Assembly: GCA_016935125.1 (NCBI GenBank)
Contig: JAFGRM010000043.1
Span: forward strand, 1-38,593
Reading direction: 5' to 3'
DNA from: Candidatus Woesearchaeota archaeon
Lineage (GTDB): Archaea; Nanobdellota; Nanobdellia; Woesearchaeales; DSVV01
Length of the DNA: 38,593 nt
The notes beneath the pieces are model-generated. The model worked only from the letters and a program-made list of their open reading frames with translations, did not search any database and was not told the origin of the DNA. A program made the position numbers and the translations under genes. Shown here one piece after another: positions 33,591 to 38,593 of this stretch. Each line of letters starts with the position of its first letter. Within the stretch, counting starts at the first letter, position 1.

Positions 33591-34158
33591 CTTTGCTTTT
33601 TCCCTTTTTGCAGCAGACAACCCCTTCATTATCACCGCAGTCAGCAAAAAGCTGGTATTGCGCATCACATCTCTTTGTTGTGCATTCCCCTCCTGCAAGT
33701 GAGCATGCAGTGACACAGCATACAGTACTACTGCTTGTGCTTCCTGTACTCTCATCATTGCTGCATCTGTAGTCCATAATACGGCCGTCGTAGTTTTCAC
33801 ATGCAGTCTTATCGATGCAGTCTCCACGGCCTGTTGTCTCACAGTTGTTCAGCTCGCCTGAGAACAACCCGAACCTGCCTGAAAAGACTATAAGAAGCAC
33901 GATCAGGACTGCAAGCGCAATAACAGCCATGACAATAGTATTCATGCCCATCTCTATGCCTCTCTTATCATTGAACAACCTCTTATCACTCAACCCATCA
34001 AATAAGTTAGTGAACAAGCCATTGGACAACCTGCGATTGTTATTCTTCTTCATGGTTCTCATGGTTTCTATGGTTTTCATGGTTTTCATTGTTCTAGTGG
34101 TTCTTATGGTCTCTATGGTTCTCATCTTTTTCATATCCATCCTTGATGACACATCCAT
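33559..34158 (-). CDS. Pilin-like Cys-rich protein with tripeptide-repeat N-terminus
   Basis: The 199-residue protein has residues 12-35 as eight (M/I/T)(R/K/E)T tripeptides, then a basic Asn-rich stretch and KRGIEMGMNTIVMAVIALAV with one helix (about 73-93). The ectodomain begins SGRFGLF and has about 13 Cys, including two CC pairs. GAGGTG 8 nt before the ATG at 34158 supports translation through the repeat, which gives an unusually long (about 70-residue) positive leader ahead of the class III signal. The last residues (RSITAR) are read from a 15-bp repeat. Its helix and ectodomain start are related to those of the two genes at 37678 and 38071. Confidence 0.72.
   Translation of the reverse strand: MDVSSRMDMKKMRTIETIRTTRTMKTMKTIETMRTMKKNNNRRLSNGLFTNLFDGLSDKRLFNDKRGIEMGMNTIVMAVIALAVLIVLLIVFSGRFGLFSGELNNCETTGRGDCIDKTACENYDGRIMDYRCSNDESTGSTSSSTVCCVTACSLAGGECTTKRCDAQYQLFADCGDNEGVVCCKKGKSKVVTIRSITAR
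34054..34125. repeat. Eight 9-bp tandem repeats inside a pilin-like gene
   Basis: On the coding strand the unit is ATG/ATA ARA ACC, eight copies, giving MRT/IET/MKT tripeptides. As in moaA, first codons vary mainly between ATG and ATA. The period keeps the reading frame. Confidence 0.85.
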
Positions 34159-34178
34159 CCTGATGACACCTCACTCTC

Positions 34179-35006
34179 TTATGGGACATCTGCCTTAGCA
34201 GCATCAGTGCTGCAAGGCCTATTAAGGAATACCTTCCTAAGATTGAAGCTCACTGGCTCCTTGCAATCACCCCATATCCATCTATGGCTAGGATTAAACC
34301 AGCCAACCTGCTCTTTACAGTATTCCTCATTTAAAACCTTTACCCTGTTATCAGAAGTTATGCCTTCAACCCGCAGCAGCTGTTTTGTCTCAACCCCTGA
34401 ATTATCCTCGTTTGGAAGGTTCTCGAGAGAATACTCAGTCATGTCGTCTTTTGGCACTGTCAGCTTGAGCACGTTTATGCCCATCGGCGGCTTGTCGCTG
34501 ATCAACAGATATATAGGTGTGCCTGAACTGACAATGCTCTTGAAGATATATGACTTCCCTTCAGAGGTTGTCATCTCCTGTATGCATTCTGCATGGTTTA
34601 TATCTGCTATTATATGCATCTGCTCTATAGTCACGCTCGCTTTTGTATATTTGGCATCATCCCTCAACGCCTTGTTGAAACCATCAAAGCCCTCAATATA
34701 TTCATCAATCCTCTGCTGCTCTGCTCTTGAAAGGTCCCCACCTGGCGATGCCTCTCTTACCTTATCACATGCCTTGTCAAAAGCCTGTATCTTAGAAAGC
34801 GGCTTGCAGGCAGCCTCTGCAACCTGAAGCCCGAGCCTCCCAAGCATGCCTCCTACTCCAAGCGACCACATTATAACCAGGATCAACGCGAGTGCAAGGC
34901 TTACAAGTACCCAGTTCGGGCCATCTGCCCTCTTGTTCCACCTCAAGCCACACCTACTATTCAGGGCCTTGTTCTTGTTTTGGCCAGGCCAAATCAGGGA
35001 TATCAT
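34179..35006 (-). CDS. Pilin-like secreted protein with KRADGPNW signal
   Basis: The 275-residue protein has a basic head (NSRCGLRWNKRADGPNW) and one helix (about 30-50), then a helical domain (about 65-125) and a mixed domain with an N-P-S-H-R-W-I-W-G segment and several Cys. The frame opens at a GTG (35012), but the ATG at 35006 overlaps the stop of the upstream 48-residue gene (ATGA) and follows GGGGGTGG, so it is the start. The two are translationally coupled and may act as partners. Confidence 0.78.
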   Translation of the reverse strand: MISLIWPGQNKNKALNSRCGLRWNKRADGPNWVLVSLALALILVIMWSLGVGGMLGRLGLQVAEAACKPLSKIQAFDKACDKVREASPGGDLSRAEQQRIDEYIEGFDGFNKALRDDAKYTKASVTIEQMHIIADINHAECIQEMTTSEGKSYIFKSIVSSGTPIYLLISDKPPMGINVLKLTVPKDDMTEYSLENLPNEDNSGVETKQLLRVEGITSDNRVKVLNEEYCKEQVGWFNPSHRWIWGDCKEPVSFNLRKVFLNRPCSTDAAKADVP

Positions 35007-35149
35007 GACCACCCCCTGAGAAAATCAAGGAACCCATTCTGGAATTTTCCAGTATTTGCTATTATGACCATAATTATCAAGAGTATGAGAAGCGTTATTA
35101 TAAGCCCGACAAGCCACATAGGCATATCCCCTTTCTTGTTTTTTATCAT
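35003..35149 (-). CDS. 48-residue pilin-like peptide
   Basis: MIKNKKGDMPMWLVGLIITL opens the protein: a basic KKGD head and one long Ile/Leu helix, then ANTGKFQNGFLDFLRGWS. It has hardly any ectodomain, so it may be a membrane-embedded subunit. Its stop overlaps the ATG of the 275-residue pilin-like gene, giving good evidence that it is translated. The TATATCATC repeats at about 35212-35238 lie upstream. Confidence 0.75.
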   Translation of the reverse strand: MIKNKKGDMPMWLVGLIITLLILLIIMVIIANTGKFQNGFLDFLRGWS

Positions 35150-35231
35150 TCTACATCATTCTTTTTTCATTGGTTTATATTATTTGCTCTTTGCATAGCT
35201 GCAGTACTATATATCATCTATATCATCTATA

Positions 35232-36188
35232 TCATCTGTTTCCCTGCACTCCTGGCATATATGTACAGTTAAGGTTTTTCAGGCTGTGTTCGTTGTATGG
35301 GAAAAGCAGTATGCATGCCTGCCAGTCAGCAGCCTTTTCGCTTCCTGACAGATAACCTCCAACAGATCCTGTTGTTGCACCTGCAATCGCCTGCCCTATT
35401 ATTATTAATGCTGTTGCCTTTGAAAAGAATGGCTCAGGCATAAGTATTGCAGTGATAACACCAGAGGCAGTCCCTGCAACAGTGCCCCATTTCCCGCCTG
35501 CAAATGATGCCCATACCTTCTGCATATAACCTTTTTTTGTGTAGAGGAACATGATGCCGTAATCCTGGCTCGTATCGATCGCATCCTCTGCAGAGAGCTG
35601 CGGACCTAAAAACAGCTCAGGGGTTGGGTTAAAACACTTAAGGTATTCTGAATATTTCCTGTTATCATCCGGCTTTGGAATCTCATTCTGCTCAAGATAA
35701 CTGTAGAACCCTTCCAGCTTTGGAACACCCTTGAAGCTGATGTGATGAGTTAGTATACAATAGCGCTCCTCGCCTGACTCTCCTGAGAAGAGATTCAGCT
35801 TTCCCTCATGCATCATGTCCCATGAGGTATACATCAGGTTTGCAAGCTCACGCTTGACTGATTCAGGATTGCCGCTAAGCTCCCTGTAGGATACAGGGCA
35901 TGGCACATCTGAGGTCTGCCTGTCGCTTCCTGTATCAAGAAGCGAGCCAGGATTCATAAAGAGCCTGAGAAAAGAGTCATCTCCCTTGACCTTTACTGCA
36001 GAACTGATCCTTATCGCTTCCTTACACATCTTTGCCTGCTTTGTATCATCATGCACCTTCATAAGCTTGTATGAAAATCCCATGATGCTAAGCAGTACTG
36101 CAAGGCCTATTATAAGCGCGATTATGGTCTGGTTTGTCATCGCCCTTTTCTTCTGTAATATCTTCCTATTTATTCCTTTTTTGGACAT
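35232..36188 (-). CDS. Pilin-like protein with extra Gly-rich membrane region
   Basis: The 318-residue protein has an N-terminal signal KKRAMTNQTIIALIIGLAVL (helix about 18-41). The middle (about 110-165) has MYTSWDMMHEGKLNLF, RYCILTHHISF and FYSYLEQ, matching ADCWFKMGEGMVDVF, TCLICSHISF and FLEYLNT in the next gene upstream, so the two are paralogues. Unlike that gene it has a C-terminal Gly/Ala-rich hydrophobic stretch (about 235-290), possibly two more membrane helices. TATA-like motifs (ATTATATAATTAG near 36220) lie upstream. Confidence 0.78.
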   Translation of the reverse strand: MSKKGINRKILQKKRAMTNQTIIALIIGLAVLLSIMGFSYKLMKVHDDTKQAKMCKEAIRISSAVKVKGDDSFLRLFMNPGSLLDTGSDRQTSDVPCPVSYRELSGNPESVKRELANLMYTSWDMMHEGKLNLFSGESGEERYCILTHHISFKGVPKLEGFYSYLEQNEIPKPDDNRKYSEYLKCFNPTPELFLGPQLSAEDAIDTSQDYGIMFLYTKKGYMQKVWASFAGGKWGTVAGTASGVITAILMPEPFFSKATALIIIGQAIAGATTGSVGGYLSGSEKAADWQACILLFPYNEHSLKNLNCTYMPGVQGNR

Positions 36189-36247
36189 TTTTGGATATTT
36201 TATATACTTTAATTAATCTAATTATATAATCTAATATTAAGCTTGCT

Positions 36248-37099
36248 TTAGTTTACAAGCACTGAGCATACCTCTGGTACGTTTTCAGGCCGCGCAAAAA
36301 AGATGAAATAGGTATCTTCCATGCGCATAAAATTATCATCATTGTTTATTATTGCCTTAAACATATTCCCGAACTGCTCGTTTGCTTTTGAGTATTTCAT
36401 GGCCTTGAAAAACACCACATACTCATCATTGGTCGAAAGCTGAGTGTTATTATCAAACCCATGTATATAGATGCTCTTGTCTGCTGAATAATACAATTGG
36501 GTCAGGGCACCTGCAAACTGTGCTGGATAATCCATAAGCATATACTTTGAATAGTTGACATCATAGCTGTTTTTAGTGTAGTTGTGCGTGTTTAGGTATT
36601 CTAAAAACCCGTCTGAACTGCCCAGATCTATGCCCTTTGCACCTGCATCCACATCAAAAGATATATGGCTGCAGATCAGGCATGTAGCCCTGTTTTTCAT
36701 GAGCACATCCTGATCAAATACATCGACCATCCCTTCACCCATCTTAAACCAGCAGTCAGCCATCTCATTAGCTACAAGCTTGTAGAACTGCTCTGGCTCT
36801 TTTGTTAGCAGGGTATTGAAACTAATGTATGTGTCATAGTTGCCCTTGGCATTCCTGATCTTGGCATCTTTCTCAGTCACCTTGATATTATGTCTTGGAC
36901 AATTAAGCGTCACAATCTTAAGCCCAAACACATCCTTGCTCTGCGCAAGAACAGACAGCCTGCATTGCTCATCAGAAACTGTTTTTTCAAATATCTTAAG
37001 CGCACCTGAAAAAAAGCTAACAAGCACCAACAAGACAATCACTGTCAGGATTACCTTATTCAGCGTGCTTGTTCCTGCCTGACCTCTTTTTGCCCTCAT
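36248..37099 (-). CDS. Pilin-like protein, KRGQAG type
   Basis: The 283-residue protein begins MRAKRGQAGTSTLNKVIL with one helix (about 13-34) and a class III cleavage site after KRG. The ectodomain has the CWFKMGEG...CLICSHISF block shared with the 35232 gene, and ends with FIFFARPENVPEVCSVLVN. Five or more Cys suggest disulfides. It is one of the larger members of the cluster. A TATA-like motif lies about 23 nt upstream of the ATG. Confidence 0.8.
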   Translation of the reverse strand: MRAKRGQAGTSTLNKVILTVIVLLVLVSFFSGALKIFEKTVSDEQCRLSVLAQSKDVFGLKIVTLNCPRHNIKVTEKDAKIRNAKGNYDTYISFNTLLTKEPEQFYKLVANEMADCWFKMGEGMVDVFDQDVLMKNRATCLICSHISFDVDAGAKGIDLGSSDGFLEYLNTHNYTKNSYDVNYSKYMLMDYPAQFAGALTQLYYSADKSIYIHGFDNNTQLSTNDEYVVFFKAMKYSKANEQFGNMFKAIINNDDNFMRMEDTYFIFFARPENVPEVCSVLVN

Positions 37100-37279
37100 T
37101 TACGCACCAAAACCATATACCTAATTTTTGATAATCAAATAATGTCTTCAGCAATCCTTATGCCCTGAGCCATGCTATGCCAACCATGATATCCTAGCAT
37201 CATATCCTAACTGTGTTATTTCATCATCATGCCTTAACTATACCATTCAACCATACCATTCAACAATGTTAGCTCATCA

Positions 37280-37423
37280 TCATATCCTAAGCAGTTTTGT
37301 CATCCCATCAGATACTGTTGCAAAAAAGAATATGCAAAATATGATGATTATCACAATTATTATTATCTGCCTCAATGTCAGGCCTGCTTTCCTTGAGCAT
37401 CTCAACATCCTCATAGATATCAT
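37280..37423 (-). CDS. 47-residue single-helix peptide
   Basis: The frame reads MISMRMLRCSRKAGLTLRQI, then a run of Ile and Phe and VSDGMTKLLRI. A basic RKAG head precedes one helix, like the other members of the cluster but with a minimal ectodomain. A TATA-like CTTTAAATA (37449-37457) is about 28-30 nt upstream of the ATG, consistent with a leaderless mRNA. The 180-nt gap 37100-37279 after it holds irregular repeats (CATCATATCCTAA, CATACCATTCAAC) and no gene. Confidence 0.6.
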   Translation of the reverse strand: MISMRMLRCSRKAGLTLRQIIIIVIIIIFCIFFFATVSDGMTKLLRI

Positions 37424-37553
37424 GCAATAAGACTCTGTTTGTTTCTGTATTTAAAGTTTTAGGTAAGGATCATTAATGGCCAAACATGGATTAGATAAGG
37501 GTCAGATAAGGATTGACTAAAGATTAACTAAGGATTAACTAAAGCTCAAGCGA

Positions 37554-37664
37554 CAAGCAGCCAATATGCAGCCAAGGATCAGATAGAAATCAAACAGCAA
37601 GCAGCCAATATGCAGCCAAGGATCAGATAGAAATCAAGCGACAAGCAGCCAAAAATCAAACAGG
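37554..37664. repeat. 44-bp tandem repeats, two and a half copies
   Basis: Copies start at 37554, 37598 and 37642; the third is partial. The first two are nearly identical and begin CAAGCAGCCAATATGCAGCC. The region just before (37490-37545) has a shorter degenerate repeat, AAGGATTAACTAA. Together they fill the 254-nt gap 37424-37677 apart from the promoter of the 47-residue gene. Confidence 0.9.
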
Positions 37665-37677
37665 AATCAGGCAATCA

Positions 37678-37956
37678 TCAATCCTTGATACAGCATATTG
37701 TGTCCAGCTTTTCCCCGGTTTTTGGATCAAAGCATGGCCCTATAGGGGTTCCACCCATCTGTATACACTCAGGATTTGATTCCACACAGTCACCGCCTTT
37801 ATCTATACAGTCATTTATCCCCTTATTGAATATGCCCATCCTGCTTGAGAAGATGACTATCAGAACAACAAGAACTATGAGTGCAATGGCTGCAACAACT
37901 ATTGTTGACATCGACAGCCCTTCTGCCTTCCGGGTTTTGTCAAACAATCCTAACAT
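37678..37956 (-). CDS. Small pilin-like Cys-rich protein, family member 2
   Basis: The 92-residue protein has TRKAEGLSMSTIVVAAIALI, one helix (about 16-38), SSRMGIF, then NDCIDKGGDC and a terminal CC. This matches IFMARMGIF, NDCTKQNGVC and CC in the 38071 gene and FSGRFGLF, NNCETTGRGDC and CC in the 33559 gene, so the three are paralogues. AAGG lies upstream of the ATG. Confidence 0.82.
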   Translation of the reverse strand: MLGLFDKTRKAEGLSMSTIVVAAIALIVLVVLIVIFSSRMGIFNKGINDCIDKGGDCVESNPECIQMGGTPIGPCFDPKTGEKLDTICCIKD

Positions 37957-38070
37957 CTTCTTAATACCTTTTTTATCTTATTTTTTTATCTTTTTTATCT
38001 TATAGATCAACAAACATATCAACATATAAAAAATAAAAATATACTAATTCGTAGACCAATACAACAAGTG

Positions 38071-38337
38071 TTATATGTTCAGCTCGACACAACATACCAT
38101 GTATGGATCCTGCTTGTTGTCGCTTCCATAGCATACTGCTGAAGGATGCATAGTGTATCCATCATCGCACACCCTGTCCATGCACACTCCGTTCTGCTTT
38201 GTGCAGTCGTTTGAGCTCTTTGTGAATATGCCCATCCTTGCCATAAATATAACTGAAACAATAACAAGAACAAGAAGTGCGATGGCTGCAACAATAATTA
38301 CGTTAAGTGAAAGGTTCTGCGCTCTTTTTCTAAACAT
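38071..38337 (-). CDS. Small pilin-like Cys-rich protein, family member 3
   Basis: The 88-residue protein has FRKRAQNLSLNVIIVAAIAL, one helix (about 10-32), ARMGIF, then a Cys-rich ectodomain (NDCTKQNGVCMDRVCDD, then YMVCCVEL). GAGGTGG lies 5 nt before the ATG at 38337. It is first in the minus-strand series as seen here; the cluster could extend past the window. Confidence 0.82.
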   Translation of the reverse strand: MFRKRAQNLSLNVIIVAAIALLVLVIVSVIFMARMGIFTKSSNDCTKQNGVCMDRVCDDGYTMHPSAVCYGSDNKQDPYMVCCVELNI

Positions 38338-38341
38338 TTGA

Positions 38342-38541
38342 CCACCTCATGTGAAGCTTGTTGAAGCTTTTAGATCGTTTGTACAGATCTGTGCATTGAA
38401 CATCTATTGTGCATCATCCACACAATCATACATCATGTATCAATAACACATAGTGTATCAATCATAAAAATTGACACTATTGGCAGTACATCAATCATTG
38501 GTTATCGTATGCTGACTATTACTGAGATTGCTTATATATAA
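38342..38541. other. Gap with irregular short repeats, no gene seen
   Basis: The 200 bp hold scattered near-repeats (ATCATACATCATGTATCAAT, AGTGTATCAATCATA) and a TATA-like TTATATATAAATA near 38532. No reading frame of note is visible on either strand. Confidence 0.6.
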
Positions 38542-38593
38542 ATATTATGATAATTAGAATAGATATTATGATAATTAGAATAGATATTATGAT
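38542..38593. repeat. 21-bp tandem repeats at the window end
   Basis: Two identical units (38542-38562, 38563-38583) and a partial third run into the end of the window. The unit includes ATATTATGATAATTAGAAT. The array may continue beyond. Confidence 0.9.

Overview
The window reads as archaeal, most likely a DPANN genome of the Woesearchaeota type. This is inferred from protein style, because no rRNA or marker set is present. Supporting signs are: two tRNA genes with introns at position 37/38 and no encoded CCA; TATA-like boxes about 25-28 nt upstream of many start codons, implying leaderless mRNAs; Lrp-type regulators; a surface protein with a PGF-pre-PGF-like domain; an archaeal-style AsnRS; and many proteins that begin with a short basic class III (type IV pilin-like) signal such as KRGQ, KRGD or KKGD followed by one membrane helix.

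Layout. 1-6.9 kb: a small unknown gene coupled to a 1559-residue membrane-anchored surface protein, then three co-directional coiled-coil genes. 7.0-12.1 kb: intron-containing tRNA-Leu(CAA), a PLP-homeostasis protein, a 53-residue gene, a bacterial-type tRNA-guanine transglycosylase, a radical SAM protein and asparaginyl-tRNA synthetase. 12.2-16.5 kb: an 866-residue KRGQ secreted protein and two tandem lipoprotein paralogues whose promoters are also duplicated. 16.5-23.4 kb: a MoxR/ChlI-type AAA ATPase with a VWA partner, an MFS transporter, intron-containing tRNA-Trp(CCA) with a copy of its 3' end 163 bp downstream, two Lrp-family regulators and a nucleoside-phosphorylase-family protein. 23.4-28.6 kb: a minus-strand molybdenum (or tungsten) cofactor cluster in the order modE-like, moaA, moaC, moaB, moeA, MOSC, ThiI-like PP-loop. 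28.7-32.3 kb: a stand-alone voltage-sensor-like membrane protein with a winged-helix/coiled-coil partner, then a PIG-L deacetylase coupled to a GT4 glycosyltransferase. 32.4-38.3 kb: ten consecutive minus-strand genes that all encode small or medium proteins with one N-terminal pilin-like helix; several are Cys-rich or Ca-loop-like.

How the genes work together. The cofactor genes form a near-continuous operon from GTP (MoaA/MoaC) through MPT adenylylation (MoaB) to metal insertion (MoeA). It is headed by a ModE-like DNA-binding protein with an inverted repeat over its own promoter. MoaD, MoaE, a Mo/W transporter and a client enzyme are not in the window. The pilin-like cluster, the 866-residue protein, the lipoproteins and the giant surface protein suggest a region devoted to the cell surface, but no secretion ATPase, prepilin peptidase or platform protein is present.

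The most unusual signals are: (1) short tandem repeats that fill many gaps and in two places enter a reading frame near its start (pentapeptide repeats in MoaA, tripeptide repeats in a pilin-like protein), both alternating ATG and ATA codons; (2) the ten-gene pilin-like array; (3) an Asp/Cys-rich helical insertion in the giant surface protein; (4) a voltage-sensor domain without a pore.
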